DNA from: Paenibacillus sp. FJAT-26967
Lineage (GTDB): Bacteria; Bacillota; Bacilli; Paenibacillales; NBRC-103111
Length of the DNA stretch: 64,000 bases
Direction: 5' to 3'
Assembly: GCF_001541095.1 (NCBI RefSeq)
Contig: NZ_LMXH01000001.1
Span: forward strand, 818,048 to 882,047
Positions 34,175 to 42,902 of this stretch are shown here, piece after piece (positions within the stretch are counted from its first letter, which is position 1; every line of letters begins with the position of its first letter). The notes beneath the pieces were generated by a model, which saw only the letters and a program-made list of their open reading frames with translations, had not been told where the DNA came from and did not search any database. The position numbers and the translations under genes were made by a program.

Positions 34175-34841
34175 CAGGCGTGAGATTGAGGACTTCTTTG
34201 AGGTAGGAAGATAAGGAATCGAGATGATTGCCGATAAAGAAATCCTGATCTTTGGAAGCGCGCTGTGCTGCCGGCACCATGGATAACTGGGCGGTAAATA
34301 CCAGCTGACGCGGATTCTCCTCGAGCATGTGAGTGAGTCCCCGTGCAACCGTATCAATATAATCGTTCTTCTTGCCCTGCATAAGGAGCTGGAAGGTGTT
34401 CTCGAGAAGAACGGGTTTGACGCTGATTTCTTTGCCTGCTTTATCCGCATAGGCAGTCAGCTGGCGCATCGTCCCCTCGACTGTATCCGGGTTGGTAAAT
34501 ACAAGTGTCGTCGGCCGGTCAAGCTGGCACATTTTGTGGAACAATGGATCATCGATCTTAATCACAGGAATCCCGTAAGGAAGAGATTCAGGCAAATGCG
34601 ATGTAAAAAACGTACACGTAATTAAAATAGCATCCACATGGCAGCGGGAGATCCAATCCAAGGCTGCCTTTATTTTGTCCTGAATTAATTCTTCGGAGAA
34701 GTCGGCATCCTGTTTAATCCGGTCCAGTCCCGGATCTACGAAATGGACCAGCTCTACATTAAAAGAGCTGAGCGCTTTATCAATGTATTCAATGTTGGAA
34801 TAATGGGCATGAAAACAACCGATTCTGATCACGTAAGACAC
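34149..34841 (-). CDS. Asp/Glu-racemase-like protein
   Basis: 230 residues with two Rossmann-like lobes as in the aspartate/glutamate racemase superfamily. The first catalytic Cys position is present in AILITCTFFTSHLP. The second half-site, where two-Cys racemases have a second Cys, reads VFTAQLSMVPAA and lacks it, so a racemase using two cysteines is unlikely; one-Cys members act as decarboxylases or isomerases. ATG 34841 begins MSYVIRIGCFHAHYSN. It converges on the enolase-superfamily gene with a 26-base overlap of coding ends and no terminator between them. Confidence 0.7.
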   Translation of the reverse strand: MSYVIRIGCFHAHYSNIEYIDKALSSFNVELVHFVDPGLDRIKQDADFSEELIQDKIKAALDWISRCHVDAILITCTFFTSHLPESLPYGIPVIKIDDPLFHKMCQLDRPTTLVFTNPDTVEGTMRQLTAYADKAGKEISVKPVLLENTFQLLMQGKKNDYIDTVARGLTHMLEENPRQLVFTAQLSMVPAAQRASKDQDFFIGNHLDSLSSYLKEVLNLTPVNASRNTR

Positions 34842-34945
34842 CCCGTCCTTGAAAGTTGTCTATGAAGTATATCAGGCAGGACGAGGTTTGACAATGAGAA
34901 CGGAATCCTAAAACATCCGGAAAGTTCCTATATAATGGAAAATTA

Positions 34946-35770
34946 TTATTTTCCTGATTGCATCGTAATAAATCGGATCAGTTCCTTGTTAACCTTGCCA
35001 ACCTCACAGTAAAACAAGCCATGACCGCTGTACTGGAAAGGAATGAGCTGAGAATTTCTGATCCCGGCCCGGGTAGCCTCCGCTAGAGGAAAAGGACAGA
35101 TCTGATCCTGCAGGCCGTGTAAAATAATGGTTGGAACTGTAATCTTGGATAAGTCCTGCCGCAGGTCTTCATCACGCAGCGAAGCTGCTACCATAGCCGT
35201 TGCATGGCCGGATGCCTCAAGGCCCAGACTATGGAACCAGTTCTCTAGAGGCACAGATATGTAGCGTGCAAAGAAACGGCTCCCGAAGTCCTTGATCATT
35301 TGCGGACGATCCGTATAAGAGGCCTGAATAAGCAGGTTTACTTCATCCGGGTTCATGCCGTGGGGAAAGCCGGGCTTTTGTGTAAAAGAAGGGGCGGCCG
35401 CTCCAAGCAGAGCAAGCCTCTCAATCCGGTGTCCCGCGTGTTTGGCCATATACCGGATGGCGATCGCTCCTCCTACAGAAAATCCGATCAGCGTGATTTT
35501 GTCCAGCTGGAGGGCGTCAATCACTATTCGCAGATCGTCTGCAAGCCGATTGTAAGAATAGCCCTCCCAAGGTTTGTCGGATTTGCCGAAACCGCGAAGG
35601 TCGATGGCAACGCAGCGTATTCCCGCTTTGGGGAGCTGATTGAACTGATACTCATACATCTGATGATTGACCGGCCACCCGTGAATGAACAAAGCGGTCT
35701 GCGCCCCGCCCGGATTCAAATCTTCGACATAAATATTAACGCCCCGTTCCACCGGTATATAAAACCCCAT
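34946..35770 (-). CDS. Alpha/beta-fold hydrolase
   Basis: 274 residues. The nucleophile elbow is LIGFSVGGAIAI, the oxyanion region FIHGWPVNHQMYEYQF, the acid residue is in LHGLQDQICPF and the His in YSGHGLFYCE, so the triad is complete. The pattern resembles haloperoxidase/esterase-type hydrolases. Cytosolic, substrate unknown. ATG with AAGGGAGGG seven bases before. Separate unit from its neighbours. Confidence 0.85.
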   Translation of the reverse strand: MGFYIPVERGVNIYVEDLNPGGAQTALFIHGWPVNHQMYEYQFNQLPKAGIRCVAIDLRGFGKSDKPWEGYSYNRLADDLRIVIDALQLDKITLIGFSVGGAIAIRYMAKHAGHRIERLALLGAAAPSFTQKPGFPHGMNPDEVNLLIQASYTDRPQMIKDFGSRFFARYISVPLENWFHSLGLEASGHATAMVAASLRDEDLRQDLSKITVPTIILHGLQDQICPFPLAEATRAGIRNSQLIPFQYSGHGLFYCEVGKVNKELIRFITMQSGK

Positions 35771-35888
35771 TCATGAACCCTCCCTTAAGATAGTAAGATT
35801 CGGATTAGATTAGTGTATGAGGAAGAGGTTGGACAATATATCCGGGATGGGGGTACGGCTGGAGGAACAATGGTGATTTTTGCATACA

Positions 35889-35925
35889 ACAAAACAAGCC
35901 GGCACAGGAGAATCGTGCCGGCTTG
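35889..35925 (-). terminator. Terminator of the psd-MFS unit
   Basis: CAAGCCGGCAC and GTGCCGGCTTG perfect 11-base arms; on the minus strand TTTTG follows. Confidence 0.85.
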
Positions 35926-35960
35926 TCTGGTCTTACTGATACGTAATGCAAAGGCTGGAT

Positions 35961-37214
35961 CTAGATTTCAGACGACCATTCCTTGAGTTTGCGGTCCGAT
36001 GGGAGCAGCAGCGTCAGAATGCCCAGAATGAGCAGGTAGCCGGAGAGCTTCATAATGAGGCTGATGCCGTAGACGTCAATCAGACTGCCCAGCACGAGTG
36101 CGCCTAAGCCGCCCATACCGAAGGCGAATCCGGTAATAAGTCCGGAGACCATGCCGACTTTGCCGGGTATGAGGGTCTGGGCGTACACCACCGTGACGGA
36201 GAAACTGGAGAAGGCGATGAATCCGATCAGCGGCAGCAGTATGGCTGCCCATTCCAAGCTTACATAAGGGATTAGTACAGCTAACGGTGCGCCTCCCAGC
36301 ATGGAGCCGAGAATGATCGTTTTCTGGCCGAACCGGTCTGCAAGCGGACCGCCGAAGAATGTGCCGAGTGCTCCAGCTGCAAGGAATAAGAAAATATAGA
36401 TTTGCGCTTGCTCCAGTGTGGTGCCGACCACATCGCGCAAATAGAACGCGTAATAGCTGGTCATGGCAGCGGAATACCAGGAACGGACGAAGACCAGGAA
36501 CACAAGGACAATAATAGCGGAGACGATCTGCTTCCGCTTGGTCGGGTCCATTGTGCGCTGGACGGTCTTCTTGGCGGTAGTGGCGCCTGCTGCGAGCAGA
36601 CCCCGGTACCAGAAGGCGATGTAGGTCTGCACGAGCATGGCGGCGCCTGCAACGAGCGTGAACCAGATCGCGCCGAACTGGCCGAGCGGGATGAAGATCC
36701 ACTTGGTCAGCAGCGGAGCCAGCGACTGGCCGGCGTTGCCGCCGACCTGGAAGATCGACTGGGCGAGTCCTTTGCGTGAACCGGCAGCCAGATGCGCGAC
36801 CTTGGAGCCCTGCGGATGGAACGCGGCCGAGCCGAGGCCGACCAGCGATACGGCGAGCAGAACGAAGCCGTAGGACGGCGCGTATGCGAGCAGGAGCATG
36901 CCGAGGAACGTGGCGGCCATGCCCAGAGGAAGCATGTACGGCTTGGGCTTCCGGTCTGTATAGATGCCGATTACCGGCTGCATAATCGATGCCGTCAAGT
37001 TAAAGTAGAACGAGATCCAGCCGATCTGCGAATAATTGAGCTGCATGCTTTCTTTGAGAATCGGATAAATAGCGGGAATGACCGACTGAATCGAGTCATT
37101 GAATAAATGGACCAGGCTAATGGCGAACAGCACCCGGTATACGGTCGGATTGGACACTGGTACTCCTGCTGAGGGCCTTACAGTGCCGGTTTTAACAGCC
37201 CCAGGGATTGACAT
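35961..37214 (-). CDS. MFS transporter of the fosmidomycin-resistance (Fsr) type
   Basis: 417 residues, twelve membrane helices. The N-terminal part SLVHLFNDSIQSVIPAIYP and the loop GLGSAAFHPQGSKVAH are characteristic of Fsr-like exporters, and the loop 2-3 motif GIYTDRKPKP is the MFS motif A. Known Fsr pumps export fosmidomycin and other drugs; the native substrate here is unknown. ATG with AAAGGAG upstream. It lies 23 bases downstream of psd on the same strand and shares its terminator, so the two are very likely an operon. Confidence 0.88.
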   Translation of the reverse strand: MSIPGAVKTGTVRPSAGVPVSNPTVYRVLFAISLVHLFNDSIQSVIPAIYPILKESMQLNYSQIGWISFYFNLTASIMQPVIGIYTDRKPKPYMLPLGMAATFLGMLLLAYAPSYGFVLLAVSLVGLGSAAFHPQGSKVAHLAAGSRKGLAQSIFQVGGNAGQSLAPLLTKWIFIPLGQFGAIWFTLVAGAAMLVQTYIAFWYRGLLAAGATTAKKTVQRTMDPTKRKQIVSAIIVLVFLVFVRSWYSAAMTSYYAFYLRDVVGTTLEQAQIYIFLFLAAGALGTFFGGPLADRFGQKTIILGSMLGGAPLAVLIPYVSLEWAAILLPLIGFIAFSSFSVTVVYAQTLIPGKVGMVSGLITGFAFGMGGLGALVLGSLIDVYGISLIMKLSGYLLILGILTLLLPSDRKLKEWSSEI

Positions 37215-37237
37215 AGGGACGGCACTCCTTTCAAATC

Positions 37238-38029
37238 TTAGTGACCCGGACGCTTCAGTGTACCCAGACGTTCTCCCATCCGTACTTTGCTTCCGACAGT
37301 GAGATCGGTACGCGGAGTCAGGATATCGTTCTCCGTGACGAGCACGACTGTGGAGCCGAATTCGAAGTAGGCAAGATCATCGCCGGCTTTCAGGATAGAA
37401 GGAAGCGCATCTACGTATTGGATGCTGCTTACGTTCATGGCTCCAACCTTCACGACGGCAACTTCTCCGGCGTCATGTTCCATGACGGTGATGAGGCGCT
37501 CATTGCGGCTGAGAACGCGTTTCATATGGCGCAGCCCGAATTCGTTAACCGGATATACTTTGCCGGGAACGTGTTCTTTCTCGAGAACCTCACCTGTAAT
37601 CGGTGAGTGAATCCGGTGATAGTCGGTCGGGCTCAAGTAGAGCACGAAGAAAAATCCTCTGTCATAGTTGATGGTGCGCGGTGAACGGTTGAGCAGCTCC
37701 TCAATCGTGTAGTCCTGCCCCTTCACTTGAAGCATCTGGCCCGAATCTACCGGTCCCATACCGGTGATAACGGCATCGACCGGACTGACAAGCGCGCTCG
37801 GATCAGGTTCGATCAATCGCAGCCCCGGTTTCAGGCGACGGGTGAAAAATTCATTAAGGGTAGCGTATTCCGCGATAGCCTTCTCTGCGTCTTCGACCGG
37901 AATACCGTAAGTCCTGGCAAACCAGGGAATGAGCGGACGGCTGGCAGCGGATTTGGAAAACGAACCAGTCATCCGGGAGATCCATTTGCGGGATGAGAGT
38001 TCCGTTAGAAGTCGAAACAATGGTTTCAT
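37238..38029 (-). CDS. psd: Phosphatidylserine decarboxylase proenzyme
   Basis: 263 residues, the Bacillus-type short Psd. The self-cleavage site is FEFGSTVVLV (about residue 226), where the Ser becomes the pyruvoyl group of the small subunit. Other family markers: SPVDAVITGMG, LSPTDYHRIHSPITG with the catalytic His residues, and the C-terminal GSKVRMGERLGTL. It makes phosphatidylethanolamine at the membrane from phosphatidylserine. No pssA is nearby. First gene of a two-gene unit with the MFS exporter. Confidence 0.93.
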   Translation of the reverse strand: MKPLFRLLTELSSRKWISRMTGSFSKSAASRPLIPWFARTYGIPVEDAEKAIAEYATLNEFFTRRLKPGLRLIEPDPSALVSPVDAVITGMGPVDSGQMLQVKGQDYTIEELLNRSPRTINYDRGFFFVLYLSPTDYHRIHSPITGEVLEKEHVPGKVYPVNEFGLRHMKRVLSRNERLITVMEHDAGEVAVVKVGAMNVSSIQYVDALPSILKAGDDLAYFEFGSTVVLVTENDILTPRTDLTVGSKVRMGERLGTLKRPGH

Positions 38030-38159
38030 GCTAATTCAAGTGCTCCTATCTATGGTTGATCGTTCTCTTCGCTTTATCTTGCCATAGAATAAACGTTTTG
38101 ACAATTGCGGAAACCGCTGTTTTAGGCCAGGATGGAGCCGGAAATGCCGGTTTTAGCGG

Positions 38160-38657
38160 CTAATAAATAAGATCATCTCTTATTTGAATCCCGTGTAACT
38201 CACAAAAATCTCTATACTTCTTTAGTACGGTATAAATATCATCTTGTCCGATAATTTGATTGTTCTCATCAAAATACTGAAGCGAACCCGCTAATATAAA
38301 AAGAGTCACCACTTCTTCGTCTTCTGTTATCAAGGTATGAATGTCGCCAGGCGGCTCAAATATAAAGGTGCCTGGAGCAGCCACCCATTCACGCCCTTCA
38401 TACCTCCAATTACCGTGAATATTATACCCGATCACCGATCCGCCAGTGTGTCTATGTCTGCCCAAAACCTGATGACTCTTAATTTTGAATAAGTAAATCC
38501 ATGTTCCTGTGCTGAGATCAAAACGCAGCGGTTTGAAATAACAGGAATGATTCTCCGTGAACGGAACCCAGGGCAGTTCTTCGATGTTAACAATTCGTTC
38601 CGGCAGCTGAAATTTTTCAGCAAGTTGTATCACCGATTCTTCAATAAGACTATTCAT
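38160..38657 (-). CDS. Cupin-fold protein, 2,4'-dihydroxyacetophenone-dioxygenase-like
   Basis: 165 residues. The cupin metal-binding pattern HRHTGGSVIGYNIHGNWRYEG and the second motif GTFIFEPPGDIHTL are visible, as in the 2,4'-dihydroxyacetophenone dioxygenase family, which cleaves aryl ketones with Fe. Substrate unproven. ATG 38657 has AAGGTG six bases upstream. The gene uses many A/T-ending codons, unlike its neighbours, which may indicate recent acquisition. No partner gene adjacent. Confidence 0.75.
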   Translation of the reverse strand: MNSLIEESVIQLAEKFQLPERIVNIEELPWVPFTENHSCYFKPLRFDLSTGTWIYLFKIKSHQVLGRHRHTGGSVIGYNIHGNWRYEGREWVAAPGTFIFEPPGDIHTLITEDEEVVTLFILAGSLQYFDENNQIIGQDDIYTVLKKYRDFCELHGIQIRDDLIY

Positions 38658-38976
38658 TATGAGCACCTTCATTCCTATGTTGGTGGAGTTATAGTTAATA
38701 TTCGTAATCTCATCGAAATTTCCCTTTGTTCACCTTTTGCAGACAGGGGGCAGAGCCACAATGGCTGGATCGTACAGGGTGTGCGGCTCGTTATATCTCA
38801 AAGGGCCAAGCAGGATGCCGACTGTTATCCTTGTTGGTTTACAGGAAGGGATTTTGGCCGGAGGGGGGTATACCTCAAAAAATAACTGGTACAAAATGTC
38901 AAGATTAGTTTATAATAAAAAAGGAGCATTTGAAAGCGCTTACTTTAATTGAACATAGGATAGGAGGAGGCAGTGA
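38658..38976. other. Intergenic region upstream of the symporter pair
   Basis: About 320 bases without a gene; several short frames here have no ribosome-binding site. The 3' third contains a TATAAT element (38911-38916) and the cre site described separately; nothing else recognisable. Confidence 0.5.
38930..38943 (+). promoter_or_regulatory. Catabolite-responsive element (cre)
   Basis: TTGAAAGCGCTTAC matches the CcpA operator consensus (TGAAANCGNTTNC) closely, with a GCGC centre. It lies about 15 bases downstream of the TATAAT at 38911-38916 and 34 bases before the DUF485 gene, so CcpA would block transcription of the acetate-type symporter operon during growth on good sugars. Confidence 0.75.
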
Positions 38977-39294
38977 ATGAAAAAAAGGACTAAGGCTAAG
39001 GAGATTAATTACACCCAGATTGTGCAGTCGAGCCAGTTTAAAAAGCTGTTGAAACAAAAAAGGCAGTTTATTTTGCCGCTCTCTTTGTTTTTCTTTGCGT
39101 TTTACTTTACGCTGCCGGTTCTTACCTCGTACACTACCGTGCTTAACACTCCTGCAATCGGCCCTATTTCGTGGGCCTGGGTATTTGCGTTTGCTCAATT
39201 TATTATGACCTGGGTGCTGTGCATCCTTTATTCCCGGAGAGCTGCGAAGTTCGATGTCATGGTTCAGGAAATCAAACAACAGATGAGAGGCTAA
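38977..39294 (+). CDS. DUF485 membrane protein (YjcH-like)
   Basis: 105 residues with two membrane helices (FILPLSLFFFAFYFTLPVLTS and WAWVFAFAQFIMTWVLCIL) between basic termini. Proteins of this family are encoded directly before the acetate/solute symporter ActP, as here (35 bases), and are thought to help it. ATG with AGGAGG eleven bases upstream. The first gene of the operon controlled by the cre site. Confidence 0.88.
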   Translation: MKKRTKAKEINYTQIVQSSQFKKLLKQKRQFILPLSLFFFAFYFTLPVLTSYTTVLNTPAIGPISWAWVFAFAQFIMTWVLCILYSRRAAKFDVMVQEIKQQMRG

Positions 39295-39328
39295 TCCGCA
39301 TTCATTTCTACTTTTGGAGGGAAGTCCA

Positions 39329-40864
39329 GTGAATTTGATGGCATTCTGGTTGTTTCTGGGGATTGTAGCGCTGACCCTGTTAATTACTTATTTTGCGGCC
39401 AAAAAAACGAATTCAACGGAAGAATTCTATACCGCAGGCGGCGGTCTGACGGGATGGCAGAACGGAATGGCTATCGCAGGAGACTATATGTCGGCCGCAT
39501 CCTTCCTGGGTATTGCAGGTACGATCGCTCTCGCCGGTTTTGACGGTTTCTTCTATAGTATCGGTTTCCTTGTGGCGTATCTCGTCGTTCTATACCTGGT
39601 TGCCGAACCGCTGAGAAACCTGGGGAAATATACAGTGGCGGATATGATTGCCGCCCGCTTCAATGAGAAGAAAATCCGCGGCGTGGCCGCTCTGAATACC
39701 ATTACAATCTCGACCTTTTACATGATTGCCCAGCTCGTCGGAGCGGGGGCCCTGATCAAGCTGCTGCTTGGCCTCGACTTCACCACGTCCGTCCTGATCG
39801 TAGGCCTCCTGATGACGGTTTATGTCGTGTTCGGCGGCATGACAGCCACCTCCTGGGTACAAATTGTTAAGGCTGTTTTGCTTATGGGGGGAACTTTCGT
39901 CCTGTCGCTGGTCGTTTTCTCGAAATTCAACTTCAGTCTGACAGAAATGTTCGACCAGTTGAAGGCCGCGACACCGCTCAAAGAAAAGTTCCTGGACCCG
40001 GGCAATAAATATAAAATTCCGCTGGATACGCTGTCGCTTAATCTTGCGCTTGTGCTGGGTACCGCCGGCCTGCCGCACATCCTGATCCGTTTCTTCACGG
40101 TAAAAGACGCGCCGACTGCGCGCAGCTCGGTCGTTTATGCGACGTGGATCATCGGGATCTTCTACGTGCTGACGCTGTTCCTGGGCTTCGGAGCGGCCGC
40201 TTTCGTCGGCTATGACAACATTATCGCCGAAGATAAGGGCGGCAACATGGCTGCTCCGCTGCTGGCGCGGGCTCTGGGCGGCGATTTCTTCTTCGCTTTC
40301 ATTGCCGCCGTTGCGTTCGCCACCATCTTGGCCGTTGTCACAGGGCTCGTTCTGTCGGCCGCATCGGCCTTTGCGCATGATTTTTACAGCCACATTCTCC
40401 GCAAGGGGCAGGCGAGCGAGACGGAGCAGATGAAGGTGGCACGCTGGGCATCTGTGGGCGTGTCGATTCTTTCGATTATTCTGTCTCTTGCCGCATCCAA
40501 GCTTAACGTGGCGTTCCTGGTCTCGGTCGCCTTTGCGATCGCAGCAAGCTCCAACTTGCCGGTTATCTTGTTCACGGTGTTCTGGAGACGGTTCAACACC
40601 ACAGGCGCCGTTACGGGCATGCTCGTCGGCTTAATCTCGTCACTGGTTCTCGTAGCGCTCAGTCCGAGCGTCTGGAGCCCGGAAGCGGGCAAGGCGATCT
40701 TCGTAGGAAATCCGATCTTCCCGCTGACCAATCCGGGCATTATTTCGATTCCGCTGGGCTTCCTGGGGGCGTATCTGGGCACGATCTTGTCTAAGAACAA
40801 GTCATCCGGCGCCAAGTTTGACGAGATTGTCGTTAAAGCGAACGTGGGCAATATGAATATGTAA
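39329..40864 (+). CDS. Sodium:solute symporter (ActP-like cation/acetate symporter)
   Basis: 511 residues, thirteen membrane helices. Family motifs: AGGGLTGWQNGMAIAGDYMSAASFLG at the first broken helix, GKYTVADMIAARF, GGMTATSWVQIVKA and LPHILIRFFTVKD, all typical of ActP-type SSS transporters. It imports acetate or related short-chain acids with a cation. I start at GTG 39329 (GGAGGG seven bases before) rather than TTG 39314. Coupled to the DUF485 gene and followed by a terminator. Confidence 0.88.
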   Translation: MNLMAFWLFLGIVALTLLITYFAAKKTNSTEEFYTAGGGLTGWQNGMAIAGDYMSAASFLGIAGTIALAGFDGFFYSIGFLVAYLVVLYLVAEPLRNLGKYTVADMIAARFNEKKIRGVAALNTITISTFYMIAQLVGAGALIKLLLGLDFTTSVLIVGLLMTVYVVFGGMTATSWVQIVKAVLLMGGTFVLSLVVFSKFNFSLTEMFDQLKAATPLKEKFLDPGNKYKIPLDTLSLNLALVLGTAGLPHILIRFFTVKDAPTARSSVVYATWIIGIFYVLTLFLGFGAAAFVGYDNIIAEDKGGNMAAPLLARALGGDFFFAFIAAVAFATILAVVTGLVLSAASAFAHDFYSHILRKGQASETEQMKVARWASVGVSILSIILSLAASKLNVAFLVSVAFAIAASSNLPVILFTVFWRRFNTTGAVTGMLVGLISSLVLVALSPSVWSPEAGKAIFVGNPIFPLTNPGIISIPLGFLGAYLGTILSKNKSSGAKFDEIVVKANVGNMNM

Positions 40865-40886
40865 CGAAGCAGCCTCACCTTCGAAC

Positions 40887-40929
40887 AAAAGAAGCCAGAC
40901 CCGCCTATGCGGGACTGGCTTCTTTCTTT
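40887..40929. terminator. Bidirectional terminator between symporter and lysine permease genes
   Basis: AGAAGCCAG-CCCGC and GCGGG-CTGGCTTCT stem with a 4-base loop, A run before and TCTTTCTTT after; serves both convergent genes. Confidence 0.85.
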
Positions 40930-40940
40930 GCTTACATCTG

Positions 40941-42395
40941 CTATTCATCAAACTTGCAATCTTGCAGCGGAATCACCTTGGTCTTCTTGGTGAATTTATA
41001 ACCCAGCCATACGAAGAGGAACAACGGGATTCCAATGTATGAGGCGATCAGACCCGGCCAGTCTATGCCGTTCTCGGAGATAGCGGAGTAGTTCTGGCCG
41101 AGAATAACCACGATACAGATAAACAGAGCGAAAATCGGGCCGAACGGGAACCATTTGGCCCGGTAAGGCAGCTCCTGCAGGCTGCGCCCTTGAAGATTGA
41201 AGGCGCGCCGGAAGCGGTAATGGCTGAGCGCGATTCCGAGCCATGCGATGAAACCGCACATACCGGAAGCGTTGAGCAGCCAGATGTAGACGACCCCGTC
41301 GCCGAATAGGGAGGCGAGGAAAGCGAACATGCCGACCGCTGCCGTTGCCAGCAGGGCGAAGACAGGCACGCCGCGGCTGTCGAGCTTGCCCAGGAAACGA
41401 GGGGCTTTGCCTTCGCGTGCCAGGGTGAAGATCATACGCGTAGAAGCGTACATGCCGGAGTTGCCCGCAGACAGAACCGACGTCAGGATGACTGCGTTCA
41501 TCACGGAAGCGGCAAATGCTAGTCCGGCTTTCTCGAACACGAGTGTGAACGGACTGACCGCGATGTTCTCGATGTCGCCGCTGATCAGATTCGGGTTCGT
41601 ATACGGAATGAGCAGGCCGATCACGAAAATCGCCAGGATGTAGAACAGCAGGATGCGCCAGAAAATGGTGCGGATGGCTTTGGGCACGTTCTCACGCGGA
41701 TTTTCACTTTCACCTGCGGCAACCCCGACAATTTCGGTTCCCTGGAATGAGAAACCGGCTGCCATGAAGACGCCGAGAATGGCCATGAAGCCTCCGTTAA
41801 CCGGTGCATCGCCTAGTGTAAAGTTGCTGAAACCGACGGCCTCGCCGCCGATGATGCCGAAAATCATGAGAATCCCTACGATAATAAACACGATGACCGT
41901 CACGATTTTAATCAGGGCGAACCAATACTCGGATTCTCCATACCCTTTGACAGTCAAGTAATTGAGAAGGAACATCAGCAGCAGGAACAGCACGCTCCAT
42001 ATAATCGAAGGGCTGTCCGGAAGCCAGAACTTCATGATCAGCGTAGCTGCCGATAATTCCGCTGCAATAGTAATCGCCCAGTTGAACCAGTAGTTCCACC
42101 CGAGTGCGAAGCCGAAGGCCGGATCGATGAACCGGGAAGCGTACGTGGAGAAGGAACCGGATACGGGCATATAGGCAGACAGCTCGCCAAGACTCGTCAT
42201 GAGAAAATAAACCATAATGCCGATAGCCGCATAGGCCAGCAGGGCTCCGCCAGGTCCGGCAGAGGCAATGGCTCCGCCGCTTGCCAGAAATAGTCCCGTT
42301 CCGATCGAGCCGCCGAGTGAAATCATCGTCAAGTGACGCGCTTTCAGGCCCCGTCTTAATTCTCCCGAAGAGTGGCTGGAGGACGGTTGTTTCAT
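40941..42395 (-). CDS. lysP: Amino acid permease, probable lysine-specific permease
   Basis: 484 residues, APC superfamily with twelve membrane helices. The N-terminal signature RRGLKARHLTMISLGGSIGTGLFLASGG is typical of the LysP/GabP branch, and FSFQGTEIVGVAAGESENP is the consensus of helix 6 in these permeases. The C terminus GYKFTKKTKVIPLQDCKFD fits LysP. The specificity call rests on the lysine riboswitch in its leader. ATG 42395 follows GAGGTG at six bases. It imports lysine with protons. A terminator is shared with the symporter gene on the other strand. Confidence 0.85.
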   Translation of the reverse strand: MKQPSSSHSSGELRRGLKARHLTMISLGGSIGTGLFLASGGAIASAGPGGALLAYAAIGIMVYFLMTSLGELSAYMPVSGSFSTYASRFIDPAFGFALGWNYWFNWAITIAAELSAATLIMKFWLPDSPSIIWSVLFLLLMFLLNYLTVKGYGESEYWFALIKIVTVIVFIIVGILMIFGIIGGEAVGFSNFTLGDAPVNGGFMAILGVFMAAGFSFQGTEIVGVAAGESENPRENVPKAIRTIFWRILLFYILAIFVIGLLIPYTNPNLISGDIENIAVSPFTLVFEKAGLAFAASVMNAVILTSVLSAGNSGMYASTRMIFTLAREGKAPRFLGKLDSRGVPVFALLATAAVGMFAFLASLFGDGVVYIWLLNASGMCGFIAWLGIALSHYRFRRAFNLQGRSLQELPYRAKWFPFGPIFALFICIVVILGQNYSAISENGIDWPGLIASYIGIPLFLFVWLGYKFTKKTKVIPLQDCKFDE

Positions 42396-42465
42396 AATGA
42401 ACACCTCTGTACTTCAAATTTAATTTGGTGCGCTACTTGACCGGCGGTTAATAAGATGTGATAAC

Positions 42466-42494
42466 AAAAAGCCGCCGAAAGGTTCTCCGGCGGC
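42466..42494 (-). terminator. Riboswitch-controlled terminator before lysP
   Basis: On the minus strand GCCGCCG and CGGCGGC pair around a loop of about ten bases, then TTTTTG. It lies just after the lysine aptamer and is the likely expression platform. Confidence 0.8.
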
Positions 42495-42514
42495 TGCTGC
42501 TTCTATCTCGTCTT

Positions 42515-42708
42515 CCATGAAGATAGCGCATCACCGCTGCTTGGAAGGGCAGTAGTGACAGTTCCGCTTCTATTCGAATGCGGACCCAATCCGGTATCTG
42601 AGAAGATGTCCCGAATTTCGGCGGCTGCTCCTTTCTCCCGGCTTCGCAGACGTCTCTGTTCGTCTCCCCCGGGTTACTGATAGCATCCGCAACCTCTACC
42701 TCATCGGA
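42515..42708 (-). ncRNA. Lysine riboswitch (L box)
   Basis: Reading the minus strand from 42708: GATGAGGTAGAGG, then ATCAGTAACC, GGGGGAGACG, a GAAGCCGGGAGAAAGGAG block, GCCGCCGAAATTCGGG, GGATTGGGTC, GGAACTGTCACTACTGCC and GCGCTATC. These are the conserved blocks of the L box in the right order (GGTAGAGG, AGTA, GGAGA, GAAAGG, GCCGAA, ACTGTCA, CTATC). A terminator follows and then the permease gene, so lysine should switch the permease off. A minus-strand ORF in this interval (42448-42786) is therefore not a gene. Confidence 0.9.
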
Positions 42709-42902
42709 ATGGATGAGGATTTCTGCTATAAAATTTGTATAATGACAGGCTACGTCAAGTATAGAGAAAAAGTCGTTTTCAGGCAATAGGAGAAACTGGA
42801 AGCGTACTCATTGCGGCTTTTTTACAAAGGGAAAACATTACGATAATACGGACGAAACACCGGGCCTGTACGATAGAAGCAAGTTAAGAAAGTAGGGTGA
42901 CT

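Noticed and set aside
35872-35988. 38-codon plus-strand ORF with GGAGG before its ATG
   Set aside because: It reads through the psd-MFS terminator hairpin and into the convergent coding end; no recognisable product.
42448-42786. 112-codon minus-strand ORF
   Set aside because: It lies across the lysine riboswitch aptamer and terminator; no ribosome-binding site.
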